This document shows, one piece after another, positions 8,199 through 17,471 of a DNA stretch of 45,224 nt. The notes beneath the pieces were generated by a model that saw only the letters and a program-made list of their open reading frames with translations, was not told the origin of the DNA and made no database searches. The position numbers and the translations under genes were made by a program. Source of the stretch: Methylobacter sp. (lineage in GTDB: Bacteria > Pseudomonadota > Gammaproteobacteria > Methylococcales > Methylomonadaceae); NCBI RefSeq assembly GCF_030680395.1, contig NZ_JAUXVR010000028.1, positions 1 through 45,224 of the forward strand, written 5' to 3'. Position 1 is the first letter of the stretch; every line of letters starts with the position of its first letter.

Positions 8199-9953
8199 AT
8201 GTCAAAGCTAGAAAAAATTTGCGCGGCGTTTTTTGTTGCGCTTATCTTGTGCTGGATGACGTTTGACAATCTCATAGGCATAAGATTTACAAACTATGAT
8301 GACATGTGGTTCTCAGTTGTTTCGTTCAAGGATTACTTTGCAGTTGCCGGTGAAGATGCCACAAATACAGGCCGCTTCGGTATGTATTACGCGACAGTAT
8401 ATTTGATGATTTCAAATGCGTTATGGAATACCCCAATATTGGACATTGCCTTGTATGGGGCCGTAGCCGCAGTCATGGTTGGCATATTGGCTCTTGCGCA
8501 CTATCTTGGGCATGTCCGCTTAGGCTTGCTTTTCGTGACATTATATCTGTCATTCATCCCGGTAACATATCATTTCAACCTGTTGGTATCTTATCCATTT
8601 CGGTACACATCCGGCATTCTTCTGTGGTTAGCGGCGCTCTTTTCAATAGAGACTTATCTTCGTAACAAAAAATCCGGTTATCTATGGTTTGCGTGTGCGC
8701 TTTCTTTCGTGGCTTACACCCATCATGAAACACTTTTTGCGATCTTCGCTTCGACAAATATTATTTTCGCTGTACTTCGTCAAAACGGAGGCACGCTAAA
8801 GCAGCGACTGTCCAATCCAGCCACTCTAGCTCTTCTTGCTACCAGCCTTGTTTATGCTGGAGTTTTTGTTGCTTGGTATATGGCGCACCCTACGACTTAC
8901 GCGGGCAATACCATTAAAATTGATGCAGTAGGCTTCCTATCTGGCTATGCAAATGCCGTAGCTTATTATGTCTGCGCCTCACTTCCACTTTTTCATTTTT
9001 TTAACGGTTACGTTTTGCCATTTATTGTAGGCGGCACTGATCTGTATTCGGCCATCGCTGTGGCGCACGATTTTGTCTCCATGATAGGTAATATTGAGGC
9101 TGGACAAATTGCTCGATCTTGCCTTGTTGCTGTAATATTCTTTATCACCATAGATAGACTTCCGCCACTCATCAATTCAGCAGCACTGAAAGGAATTGTC
9201 GCTATCGGACTGGTCATCTTGATCCTACCGCCCGCAATCATCAGCTTTAGTCAAGCATACCAATTATACGTCCGGGGGGGCTATGCCCCTCTCCATATTA
9301 CTTTCTTCAGTTATTTCGGATCGATTCTGCTGATTTGCGCAGCAATTATTTTTGTATTGAAATATCTATCATCTAACCTACAAAAATTAGCGTCGTACGG
9401 TCTTGCACTAATCATCGGCATCGGCGCACTTACCACTGATGTTTTCAATGCCCAAGTCTCTGAAGCCATGCACCTTAACAGCGCGCGCTGGAATGTGGCC
9501 GCCACGCTAATGCGTCACTTACAGGTGCGTAACAATGACAGCTCATTACCCAAACTTGTCATCGCGCCGCAGCTGTGGGATGTCGCCGGGTCTCCCGGTG
9601 CCCTGCCAGAGAAATATTGGCAACGGCTATTTAAGCTAAAAACAGGACTCGATATCCAGTTCTCCCCGTTACAATTATCGGATATGCCTGAACTATCAAC
9701 AACGTTATATTATGACTGCCCAAAACTGAAAAACTGTCTGATTATGCTTCAGCACCAACAGAATCGCATGATCGAGGTCATTTCAACTTCCCCTAGACCG
9801 CGCTTCTTAACCTATTCCGAAAATAATGCAACAAAGACAATTAATGTTGTACCGACCCTGCAACAAGCGCCAACGCTGTTTTATCCGGGAATTTATGTGA
9901 CCACATTACCCAACAACTTCACTGAGCTATCGAAGTGGCGCATTGAAATGTAA
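8199..9953 (+). CDS. polytopic membrane protein, probable GT-C-type glycosyltransferase
   Basis: This 584-residue protein has one N-terminal membrane segment, a first extracytoplasmic loop with TNYDDMWFS (acidic pair near residues 35-36), about ten further hydrophobic segments and a C-terminal soluble tail of roughly 130 residues. That topology and the early acidic pair are typical of GT-C enzymes, which take sugars from polyprenyl-phosphate carriers on the periplasmic side. The neighbouring gene encodes a GtrB-like enzyme that would make such a carrier-linked sugar. The start is ATG 8199 with a good Shine-Dalgarno. No specific family is recognised; sugar and acceptor are unknown. Confidence 0.65.
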   Translation: MSKLEKICAAFFVALILCWMTFDNLIGIRFTNYDDMWFSVVSFKDYFAVAGEDATNTGRFGMYYATVYLMISNALWNTPILDIALYGAVAAVMVGILALAHYLGHVRLGLLFVTLYLSFIPVTYHFNLLVSYPFRYTSGILLWLAALFSIETYLRNKKSGYLWFACALSFVAYTHHETLFAIFASTNIIFAVLRQNGGTLKQRLSNPATLALLATSLVYAGVFVAWYMAHPTTYAGNTIKIDAVGFLSGYANAVAYYVCASLPLFHFFNGYVLPFIVGGTDLYSAIAVAHDFVSMIGNIEAGQIARSCLVAVIFFITIDRLPPLINSAALKGIVAIGLVILILPPAIISFSQAYQLYVRGGYAPLHITFFSYFGSILLICAAIIFVLKYLSSNLQKLASYGLALIIGIGALTTDVFNAQVSEAMHLNSARWNVAATLMRHLQVRNNDSSLPKLVIAPQLWDVAGSPGALPEKYWQRLFKLKTGLDIQFSPLQLSDMPELSTTLYYDCPKLKNCLIMLQHQQNRMIEVISTSPRPRFLTYSENNATKTINVVPTLQQAPTLFYPGIYVTTLPNNFTELSKWRIEM

Positions 9954-10221
9954 GTGTGGGATATACGTGACTGACTACTTACGGCACCAGCAGCACGATA
10001 CTAAAGTTTCATAATTCTTGTTTAGGACCTTGCCAAACTGAATTCGGTGAGTAAGCCGACTTCCTACAGACGCTAATTCCATGCGTATTCAAAGCACGGG
10101 TTATAAGACAATACAAATGATTTCAATACTGATGCTGTCCGACAAAAAGATTGGCTTAGTAATTATTAATATGGCAGCTGTTCATGTTGCGATTTCAAAT
10201 TGATTGGAGACCGGGCAAGTG

Positions 10222-11172
10222 ATGAGTGAAACAATGGCAAAAAACGATTACTTATACAGCGTTGTAATTCCTGTTTATAACAGTGAGGCTGTCGTAGCGG
10301 AAACAGTCGCGTTGGTGCGCAATTTTTTTCTGTCACAAACACTGCGGTTTGAGATCATTCTGGTAAATGACGGTAGTCGAGATAGTAGCTGGAGAGTAAT
10401 TTCAGATCTGGCGAGAGACTTCCCTGAAGTCGTTGCAATTGACTTGCTGAAAAACTATGGCCAGCACCATGCTAATATATGCGGCTTCCGGGAAGCGAAG
10501 GGAGATTACCTGATCACCATGGATGATGACCTGCAGAATCCCCCAGAAGAAATTGGTAAATTGATCGAGACTGTTATGAACGGCTACGATCTAGTTATTG
10601 GCCGCTTCAAAAGCAAAAAACATTCACTCGTTCGTCGCGTAGGAAGTCGCCTTGTCGGCTGGTTGAACAGGAAGGTATTCGATGTGAAAGATGACCTCAT
10701 ACTGACCAACTTTCGAATCATACACAGGGATGTCGTTGACCGGGTGTGCCGAGATCGTTCATTTTCGCCTTATATACCCGGACTGGTGCTTAAATATTCC
10801 GCTCGCCGCTGTAATGTCCTGGTTCGCCATCTCCCCCGGCTAGTGGGCACATCGAACTACACATGGCGTAAGATTATGCGCCTGATGACGACTATCCTCT
10901 TCAACCACTCGTCAATTCCCCTGCACTACGGTTCTGCCTTTGGTTTCGTGGTCGCAAGCATTAGCTTTTTACTAGGCGCTTTCTATTTATTGGATGCCCT
11001 GTTTAACAAAACCGTAGCACCGGGCTGGGCTACTTTGGTAGTTTTGTTATCTTTCTTCAACGGCGTATTGATTCTGATGTTGAGTGTAATCGGTGAATAC
11101 CTGATCCGTGTACTGCGAGAGGTCGGCTCCCAAACTCAAAATTGTTACGAGATCAACGAGATCGTCCGCTAA
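10222..11172 (+). CDS. GtrB/ArnC-like polyprenyl-phosphate glycosyltransferase (GT2)
   Basis: This family transfers a sugar from its nucleotide to undecaprenyl phosphate on the inner face of the membrane. The ~316-residue protein starts YSVVIPVYNSEAVV, has ILVNDGSRDSSW, the acidic TMDDDLQNPPEE motif and two C-terminal membrane segments, as in GtrB and dolichol-phosphate-mannose synthases. I choose ATG 10222, with GGAG at 10206-10209; GTG 10219 is equally possible. The 250-bp gap before it contains only a doubtful 28-codon frame. Its stop overlaps the sulfotransferase start (TAATG). It probably supplies carrier-linked sugar to the GT-C-like protein upstream. Confidence 0.88.
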   Translation: MSETMAKNDYLYSVVIPVYNSEAVVAETVALVRNFFLSQTLRFEIILVNDGSRDSSWRVISDLARDFPEVVAIDLLKNYGQHHANICGFREAKGDYLITMDDDLQNPPEEIGKLIETVMNGYDLVIGRFKSKKHSLVRRVGSRLVGWLNRKVFDVKDDLILTNFRIIHRDVVDRVCRDRSFSPYIPGLVLKYSARRCNVLVRHLPRLVGTSNYTWRKIMRLMTTILFNHSSIPLHYGSAFGFVVASISFLLGAFYLLDALFNKTVAPGWATLVVLLSFFNGVLILMLSVIGEYLIRVLREVGSQTQNCYEINEIVR

Positions 11173-11930
11173 TGAATCATTTGTTCATCACCGGCGCTCA
11201 ACGTTCAGGATCGACTTACCTCTATCACATACTTGACGAGCACCCGAAAATTAGTATGTCGCGGCCGGTTCGCCCTGAGCCGAAATTCTTCCTGGACGAC
11301 CAACTTTATGCAAAAGGGCACGCATATTACGAAAACGCCTACTTTAGCGGTCATAGTAAAGAAACCCGATATCTTGGCGAAAAAAGCACGTCCTATATTG
11401 AAAGTGTAGTAGCTGCAAACAGGATTCATCAGTTCTATCCGAACGCACGAATATTGATGATTCTGCGCGACCCTGTGATTCGGGCCTATTCAAATTACCG
11501 CTTCAGCGCAGCACACCAACTTGAGGACCTGACATTTGAAGATGCGTTGAAAGCCGAGCCGATTCGTTTAGCCGATGCTTCATTCTCGACATCGGTCAAT
11601 CCCTACGCCTACTGCAAACGCGGACACTACATCGATTATATCGAGACTTACCTCACTATTTTCGACCGCAGCCAACTTGAGATTCTGATTTTCGAAGAGC
11701 TCGTTTGTAAACCGGAAAGTGTGCAGCGCCTTTATCGCTGGCTGGGTGTTGATGACGACTTTAAGCCGGACTCTTTTGGTAAAATCTATAATCCTACCGT
11801 CCAAAAAGAGCAAGATCATTCCAAGACCTTTCGTTCTCTTGCGTTAGGATACCGGGAATCCTTGGAGCAGCTAGAAAACCTGCTTGGACACAGAATCGAA
11901 ACGTGGCGTCGGCACTGGGATAAACTGTGA
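11172..11930 (+). CDS. PAPS-dependent sulfotransferase
   Basis: Cytoplasmic sulfotransferases move sulfate from PAPS to a hydroxyl, here presumably of a lipid-linked or nucleotide-activated sugar. The 252-residue protein has the 5'-phosphosulfate-binding loop FITGAQRSGSTYLYHIL (residues 5-21) and the 3'-phosphate-binding motif LRDPVIRAYSNYRF (98-111), plus a late KRGHYIDYIETY segment usual in the family. ATG 11172 shares bases with the GtrB stop. It ends 3 bp from the convergent flavoprotein gene, with no terminator visible. With cysC at 6311 it makes a PAPS-supply-and-use pair. Confidence 0.92.
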   Translation: MNHLFITGAQRSGSTYLYHILDEHPKISMSRPVRPEPKFFLDDQLYAKGHAYYENAYFSGHSKETRYLGEKSTSYIESVVAANRIHQFYPNARILMILRDPVIRAYSNYRFSAAHQLEDLTFEDALKAEPIRLADASFSTSVNPYAYCKRGHYIDYIETYLTIFDRSQLEILIFEELVCKPESVQRLYRWLGVDDDFKPDSFGKIYNPTVQKEQDHSKTFRSLALGYRESLEQLENLLGHRIETWRRHWDKL

Positions 11931-11933
11931 TTT

Positions 11934-13517
11934 TCACCAGCGTATTTTCTCTACAACTCGCATCGCATTAGCCATCGCCAAAAGCCCAACAGTAGTTCCG
12001 GGCAAAGAAGGGAATGTGCTCGTATCCACAATATGCACACGCTGCCAAGCGCTGAGCCTACCCAGATCGTCAGTTTCAAGATTATCGCCACCCCCGGCTC
12101 TCATCGGTAACGAGCCCCCCACATGGTACGAACCACTGTTATTTTTTGCGAACGGGATGATGGGCAAACACCCGATTTTCCAGCATATTTTCAACAGTCT
12201 TAAAGCCGACAATGCAAAGACCAACAAATGAGAGCCTGATTTGTGGTGACGTGAATGAAGATGATTGGTGTTCGATTTTTCAGCGGACTGAGTGAGCCAG
12301 AGCTCGTAATATCCGGCATAATCAGAGTGGAAATTGACGAATGCCAGCATCACATGCTCGACCATAAACTGCTTCACGCGCGCCGCCAAACCGCTAGCAC
12401 CCGGCTGAATTTTGAGCTTCTGAAATAGCAGCTCATTAGCTGTTGATATTTGCACATGCGTCCAATGCTTGAGCCATCCCCCTTTAAACTCTAAAAAAAT
12501 TCCGGGCTGTGTATTGCAGTTTGGCCAGTCTATCGGCAATTTTCTAAAACTGAATACAGGCATCACATAACCGCCTCTAGTCTTGAGCTTTACTTTTTCA
12601 TCAAATATTTTTAATGAATTTAAAACTATCCGGGTGCTATTGACAGCACCCGCCGCAATAAATACTCTATCGAATTCACCGATATTTTCGCACCCCTTCG
12701 CATCAAGGTATTTAACCTTGACTCGATCATCTGCTTCCGACACGTCCAGAACAAGGCACCCCGATTTGTAATCAATAACCCCTTGATTACTTAAAAGTAA
12801 AATATCGTCGCTAGCTTTATAAATGGATTTGTAAACACAGCCTGACATACACTGACCGCAGTACTTGCAACCCACAAACTTATCCGTAGTTTCTGGGCTT
12901 ACAAGCAATCTCGACTGACCAAAAACAAGCGTATCTTTTTCAAGAATCGATGCATTATTCAGCCGATCAAGAACCATCCTTTCGGCTTCATTGAGGTGAA
13001 GCGCCTTTGGATCGCTTTGTAAAATTTCAAAATTTAAACTTAATCCATCCTCCTTTGCCGAATAAGGAAGGTCCGCGACCGCTATTTCGCAATATTTATT
13101 TATTTCATCGATACTAACAGGCCAATCGTTTACATCACACGCTTGAGGAGGCAATGATGCAGCCCCCCAACCCACGCTAAAGCCCCCTAAAGCGTAGCTG
13201 AATGGCGGTAGATTTCCTTCGCTCTCAACGGGTGCATCGCTTCTAGATTTTCCGTAGAAATAATCAGAGCCAAAAAGCAGCTTTTTTGGTATCGCATCAC
13301 CTTTATCAACTGTAAAGTTTTGACTAAGCGCCTTTCTTTCTTGCTCCGACCACTCGCTTGGATTTTTACCTGCCAGGGTATTTGCCAGATTGGATCGCTC
13401 CAAATCTAAAGTTTCTCCACAATCCAGCACAGTCGGTTTAAAACCAAGCTTCTGAAGCGCCTTTACCGCACCGATTGCAGACAACCCACTTCCTATCACC
13501 GCCACTTCAATGGTCAT
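11934..13517 (-). CDS. GMC-type FAD-dependent oxidoreductase with CX2CX2CX3C motif
   Basis: This 527-residue flavoprotein has an N-terminal dinucleotide-binding motif (VIGSGLSAIGAVKAL, residues 7-21), the GGFSVGWGAAS segment near 111-121, AAGAVNSTRIVL, and a GMC-type C-terminus with SYHVGGSLPM and TTVGLLAMANAMRV, including the conserved catalytic-type His. Unusual are four cysteines, C217, C220, C223 and C227, in CKYCGQCMSGC, the spacing of ferredoxin-type 4Fe-4S ligands. Substrate is unknown; a hydroxyl oxidation feeding the adjacent aminotransferase is plausible. It is the last minus-strand gene of its block and a paralogue of 18767-20350. Confidence 0.8.
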   Translation of the reverse strand: MTIEVAVIGSGLSAIGAVKALQKLGFKPTVLDCGETLDLERSNLANTLAGKNPSEWSEQERKALSQNFTVDKGDAIPKKLLFGSDYFYGKSRSDAPVESEGNLPPFSYALGGFSVGWGAASLPPQACDVNDWPVSIDEINKYCEIAVADLPYSAKEDGLSLNFEILQSDPKALHLNEAERMVLDRLNNASILEKDTLVFGQSRLLVSPETTDKFVGCKYCGQCMSGCVYKSIYKASDDILLLSNQGVIDYKSGCLVLDVSEADDRVKVKYLDAKGCENIGEFDRVFIAAGAVNSTRIVLNSLKIFDEKVKLKTRGGYVMPVFSFRKLPIDWPNCNTQPGIFLEFKGGWLKHWTHVQISTANELLFQKLKIQPGASGLAARVKQFMVEHVMLAFVNFHSDYAGYYELWLTQSAEKSNTNHLHSRHHKSGSHLLVFALSALRLLKICWKIGCLPIIPFAKNNSGSYHVGGSLPMRAGGGDNLETDDLGRLSAWQRVHIVDTSTFPSLPGTTVGLLAMANAMRVVEKIRW

Positions 13518-13529
13518 AACCAGTCGCTA

Positions 13530-14762
13530 TTAAATTAATTGATTTGTCGCATTTACAATCCGTTCCAGGTCGGCGTTACTTAGACCGGGAAAGCACGGAA
13601 GAAAGATGCCATTATGATAAATTTTCTCGGCCACAGGCGTCATCGTCTTATTGGGGTATTTCTCCAGAGCAGCAACCAATTCCAAACTGGTTGTTGCGGT
13701 ATCGATCCCATGCCTTGCAAAAACTTCTTGCGCCTTTTTGGGATCTTGCACCATCACCAACTGCCAATAAACATTGGCGGAGCTTTTAGTTGTTTTTGGA
13801 AATTTATCCAGATCACATCTGGCCTTCAAAAAATTCGCGTTATCAATGCGTATCTGGTCGCTCGCAGAGACTCCATCAATATGAGCAAGGCCAATATTTG
13901 CCTGGAAGGAACTGTAGCTGGAAAACCACACCTTTGGCAGCGTTGGCAACCTGTCTTTATTGCGAGAACCCGTCTGCTTAAGTGTCGCTTCTGGATTAAA
14001 TCTTCGCATGATTTGCAATAACGGGAACACGGCAAGGGAAAAAATCAACCGGGTTGTAGCAACATTTCTAACCAAATTCACCCAGGCTTTTTTGATCAGG
14101 AATTTTCGGTCTGCCAGTGAAAGACCCGCCTGTGATTTTTTTAGCGCCTCATACGTTGCGGTGTCGCTTGTTATCGCAAGACCTCCGCCAAGGGTATCCA
14201 GCGTCTTTATTGAGGAACAGCTATATATCCCGACATCCCCAAATGTACCGACACGTTTGCCATCGAAACTGCCGTTCAAACACTGGGAAAAGTCCTCAAT
14301 AATGAATATTCCCTTGTCTCTGAAGAAATCAACCAACACCTTCATATCAGGTACCAACCCAAACAAGGTCGTAATGACCACAGCCTTTGTTTTGGGGCTT
14401 GTCTTGCGATGAAGATCATCCAACTGAAAGTTTAACGTATCGATGTCCCAATCAACATAAACAGGAACAAGGTCTAACGCTAAAATTACATCAACTATCC
14501 CTTTAATTGTAATGGGCGGCAAAATAACCTCGCTACCCTTTGAGAGATTGAGATTTTTCAGCGCGAAATAAATTGCAGTTCTTGCAAATGGAAATGCCAC
14601 ACAATATTCACGGTCGCAATACTCGGCAAACTTACTCTCAAATTTTTTGATTGTAGAATGATCATCTAACGGCATAAAAAACGAAGTCATAAAATACCCA
14701 ACGCTTTCAATAATCTTGTGGTAAATCATTCCTCTAGGAATTTTATCAAGCGTAAATTTCAT
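13530..14762 (-). CDS. DegT/DnrJ/EryC1-type PLP aminotransferase of unknown substrate
   Basis: The fold-type-I aminotransferase signature is present: CVAFPFARTAIYFAL, FIIEDFSQ (PLP ring Asp 157) and GIYSCSSIKTLDTLGGG with the Schiff-base lysine at about 186. I place the start at ATG 14762 (410 residues); the frame extends to a TTG at 14849 but would overlap the upstream gene. It carries an extra hydrophobic stretch (about 230-245: RLIFSLAVFPLLQIM) and an extended N-terminus not usual in sugar aminotransferases, suggesting membrane association or a lipid-linked substrate. The flavoprotein gene follows after 12 bp, so an oxidise-then-aminate pair is possible. Family firm, function inferred. Confidence 0.78.
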   Translation of the reverse strand: MKFTLDKIPRGMIYHKIIESVGYFMTSFFMPLDDHSTIKKFESKFAEYCDREYCVAFPFARTAIYFALKNLNLSKGSEVILPPITIKGIVDVILALDLVPVYVDWDIDTLNFQLDDLHRKTSPKTKAVVITTLFGLVPDMKVLVDFFRDKGIFIIEDFSQCLNGSFDGKRVGTFGDVGIYSCSSIKTLDTLGGGLAITSDTATYEALKKSQAGLSLADRKFLIKKAWVNLVRNVATTRLIFSLAVFPLLQIMRRFNPEATLKQTGSRNKDRLPTLPKVWFSSYSSFQANIGLAHIDGVSASDQIRIDNANFLKARCDLDKFPKTTKSSANVYWQLVMVQDPKKAQEVFARHGIDTATTSLELVAALEKYPNKTMTPVAEKIYHNGIFLPCFPGLSNADLERIVNATNQLI

Positions 14763-14820
14763 ATTATCCAATTTTCCCAACAGCTTAACTCTATATGTGG
14801 ACCAAACACCTTCTCGTCTA

Positions 14821-16482
14821 TCATGGTGTATTCTTTTTTTGTTCGACAATCGGCAACCGTTTTAAGACCGCAAAGGTAGATATTAAAACCGGATTCTTAA
14901 CATCATACCCTGCCGCTTCAAGTCGCTTGTTCAAACACAAATTTATCATCAGTTGTTTTTCTGCGCCTCGTGGCGAAATTGCACCACTATAATAGTCGCG
15001 CTTTGTGGCAGGATCCTGCATAACCGAAAGAACCGCCACATCGGCAATATCAAGCCCGATTGGGTAATTAAAAACCGTTCTGTCCCGAATCAAAGTCGCA
15101 AAATAACCTTCCTCGGTTGTTACTTTTACCCCTTTTGGAACCACAGCATCAAGTTCCCGACGTTTCTCAAGCACATAGCGGTATGGGTCCGTGGTTTGAT
15201 CTCCAATAACAAATTTGACTGCTTTTACAAAAACATGGTCTTCGATCCTGGACAATGAAAACAACTTTCCGGGCAGACCGTAAAGGTTGAAGCTAAGCAG
15301 CAGCAGCGTCACAATAACCATGCCGGAGAAAAAGTAACGCAGTTTTTTCTGTGGTAAGCCTGACGACAGAACTCGAGCATAACCTACTGCCGCAGCAAAG
15401 ATTATGAACGGTACATAAGTAGTATGGTAATGAGTTGTCCAGCCGGAAAGCTCCGCTCCACCAGCGTCAAACACAATATTCGGCATCATTGCACCCAAAG
15501 CAATAATCATTAAACGGGGTGCTGAGCGTACGAACAGGAATGCGAAGCAAAAATTAACAAAAAGAAATCTAATGAGACTTGCATGGACTGCTGGTTGCGC
15601 AAATCGGTTCGTTATCTTTATAAGGTCAAACAGTGACAAATAATTGCTCTGATTGCTACTTATAGAAGAATCTGTCGACTCAAAAGTAAACGTTATGCCG
15701 ACAGCATAGACTGCAAGACATGCCCCTATAAAAATCAAGATAAAGAATGTGTTACGTGCAAGCCCCTGAGTTCTGAACAGCATAGAAAAAGCTATTAAGA
15801 ACCCGCCTGCGAATAGCGCACTTCGCTCGTGAATGGATGCGGTCACAATCGCAACAACCACCACGCCAGCCAGCAACCAGGGTGAATCGGGCTGCCTAAG
15901 CAAATGATAGCAAAGAGCACATAGCAACAATCCTGCAAAGAGAAACAGCCTGTCGAAGTAGTATTGGCCATCCAGTGCTTGTGACCAATTGGGGTATGCA
16001 ACTACCAGCAGACAAAATAAAATAGCGTGTAATGGCGCAACACGGATAGATCTTAGAAAGAAAAATACGACTGCAAGCAATCCGAAAAAAGAAAAAATAT
16101 GCGATGCTGGAGCAAGCAGTTCTGCCGGAACAATACGAGCCATTGCCCCTAGAAAATAAACTATATAATAGGCATGGTTATGTAATATGTTGCTAGCCCA
16201 AGGTTCCGTTGGACTCAAGTCCATTGCGCATACATCTTCCGGAACAGCAAAAAAAGAGCGCATAAAATCCTGGGAGCTATGATTCGCAACTGACAACGGT
16301 TTACCAATGTTAGCAACATTGTTGATAGCCTCAACATAAAAAGTAGCATCAACCTGCCTCAGATACATGTAATTCTTTTCGTAAACAAAAAGAATTAGAT
16401 AAGACCCCAGCAAAAGAAGAACAAAAATTGCGTCCCAGGACAGACATCGCTCCAAATACTGCTTGGAAAATATTTTTTGCAT
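14821..16482 (-). CDS. polytopic membrane protein, GT-C-like (paralogue of 27760-29337)
   Basis: This 553-residue protein has about 11 hydrophobic segments and a soluble C-terminal domain of roughly 120 residues. Diagnostic segments shared with the protein at 27760-29337 are DGQYYFDRLF versus GGQFYTDRFF, and GGAELSGWTTHYHTTY versus GGAEKNGWLTHYHSHY. A first loop with QVDATFYVEAINNVANIG matches YSYGDTAFLIEVVSNLAKG there. This resembles the DUF2079 type of bacterial membrane proteins, thought to be GT-C-related. It probably moves a carrier-linked sugar in the periplasm. Start is ATG 16482, next to the IS4 remnant. Confidence 0.65.
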   Translation of the reverse strand: MQKIFSKQYLERCLSWDAIFVLLLLGSYLILFVYEKNYMYLRQVDATFYVEAINNVANIGKPLSVANHSSQDFMRSFFAVPEDVCAMDLSPTEPWASNILHNHAYYIVYFLGAMARIVPAELLAPASHIFSFFGLLAVVFFFLRSIRVAPLHAILFCLLVVAYPNWSQALDGQYYFDRLFLFAGLLLCALCYHLLRQPDSPWLLAGVVVVAIVTASIHERSALFAGGFLIAFSMLFRTQGLARNTFFILIFIGACLAVYAVGITFTFESTDSSISSNQSNYLSLFDLIKITNRFAQPAVHASLIRFLFVNFCFAFLFVRSAPRLMIIALGAMMPNIVFDAGGAELSGWTTHYHTTYVPFIIFAAAVGYARVLSSGLPQKKLRYFFSGMVIVTLLLLSFNLYGLPGKLFSLSRIEDHVFVKAVKFVIGDQTTDPYRYVLEKRRELDAVVPKGVKVTTEEGYFATLIRDRTVFNYPIGLDIADVAVLSVMQDPATKRDYYSGAISPRGAEKQLMINLCLNKRLEAAGYDVKNPVLISTFAVLKRLPIVEQKKNTP

Positions 16483-16561
16483 ACTACCTTCTACATTTTT
16501 AACATTTCATATCATTGACATCCCAACCTTTGCCGCTGGGTCGTGAGGAAACGAAGCTATT

Positions 16562-16800
16562 TTATAGTTATGGCTTCTGACTCAGTTTTGAATGGCGTGC
16601 GCCGAATATTGCCAACCTTTGCGCCATCGTTGGCAAATCGAGTTATTTTTTAAATGGATAAAACGACATCTGCGTATCAAGTCCTTCTTGGATGCTTCGG
16701 AAAACACGGCCAAGTCTCAAATCTGGATCGCTGTATTGGTTATATCCTGTTTGCTATCCTCAAGAAGCCGCTCGACATGACAGCTTTGCTCTAAGAAGAT
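16562..16800 (+). pseudogene. IS4-family transposase remnant, C-terminal fragment
   Basis: The plus-strand frame from 16592 reads LRHRWQIELFFKWIKRHLRI, the C-terminal part of an IS4-type DDE transposase with the R-x3-E-x6-K signature around the last catalytic Glu. After SQIWIAVL the homology shifts frame: the next frame reads YILFAILKKPLDMTALL, equivalent to the usual continuation. N-terminal two-thirds and clear terminal inverted repeats are missing. It is an old insertion scar in the 384-bp gap between the methyltransferase and the GT-C-like gene; I see nothing else in that gap. Confidence 0.75.
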
Positions 16801-16866
16801 GCCTGGAAACTTCGAATGCAGACCAGAGAGCCAACCAGGTGTTTCTATTCAATTAACATTGGAACT

Positions 16867-17382
16867 CTAGGATTTAAAAGATAAATCAAAAACATTCGCT
16901 AAAAATAAGACATTCTTTTTGCGTTTGATTTCACAATATCTAAGTAATATCTCTAATTCTTCTTTGTGCATTAATTTAGTGGAAGCGTGAGCATCAGGCC
17001 TGCCAAGCAGAAATTTACCAATATTGTTTAATAGACCATGACGACTGATACCCACAACCAACTCAAGCTTACTGTTTTTCTCCCTTAGTTCGGCAAGGAG
17101 TGTATCTAATTGTTCTTCTTCAAAAGTACAAAATACTTCGTTAGCAACGAGAACATCAAAATCAACTAATCTCCAATCATCCACATCAGTTAATGCAGGT
17201 ATGATGTCATAACCGATAATGTTTGAGTTAGGAAGGAGTCGTTTTAGTTCACCGTTACCACATCCAAAGTCCAGCACTACAAGCCCTGGCCTCTCCAAGA
17301 CACCAACCTCGATAATGCAACGTAGAAGCTGTCTAAAGTAAAATTTCGCCAATCCCGCATAATCAGTCACGCCTTTAATCAT
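16867..17382 (-). CDS. class I SAM-dependent methyltransferase-like protein
   Basis: A 171-residue protein with the SAM-binding motif LVVLDFGCGNGELKRLL (residues 34-50) and a second strand ending NIIGYDI. The start is ATG 17382 because a perfect AGGAGG lies about eight bases upstream; a frame reaching 17442 exists but lacks such a site. Its short length, with no obvious substrate-binding cap, fits a small sugar or lipid methyltransferase. It follows the flippase-like gene by 89 bp. AT-rich like its neighbours. Confidence 0.72.
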   Translation of the reverse strand: MIKGVTDYAGLAKFYFRQLLRCIIEVGVLERPGLVVLDFGCGNGELKRLLPNSNIIGYDIIPALTDVDDWRLVDFDVLVANEVFCTFEEEQLDTLLAELREKNSKLELVVGISRHGLLNNIGKFLLGRPDAHASTKLMHKEELEILLRYCEIKRKKNVLFLANVFDLSFKS

Positions 17383-17471
17383 AATTGTTTCCTCCTTATA
17401 TTTTCTACCATTGACATAATAAGTGCTCCATAATTGACTCATTGGAACTCATTTCCATAGTGACTTGCATT

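Noticed and set aside
10120-10203. Plus-strand 28-codon frame before the GtrB-like gene
   Set aside because: Too short, no ribosome binding site and no family signal.
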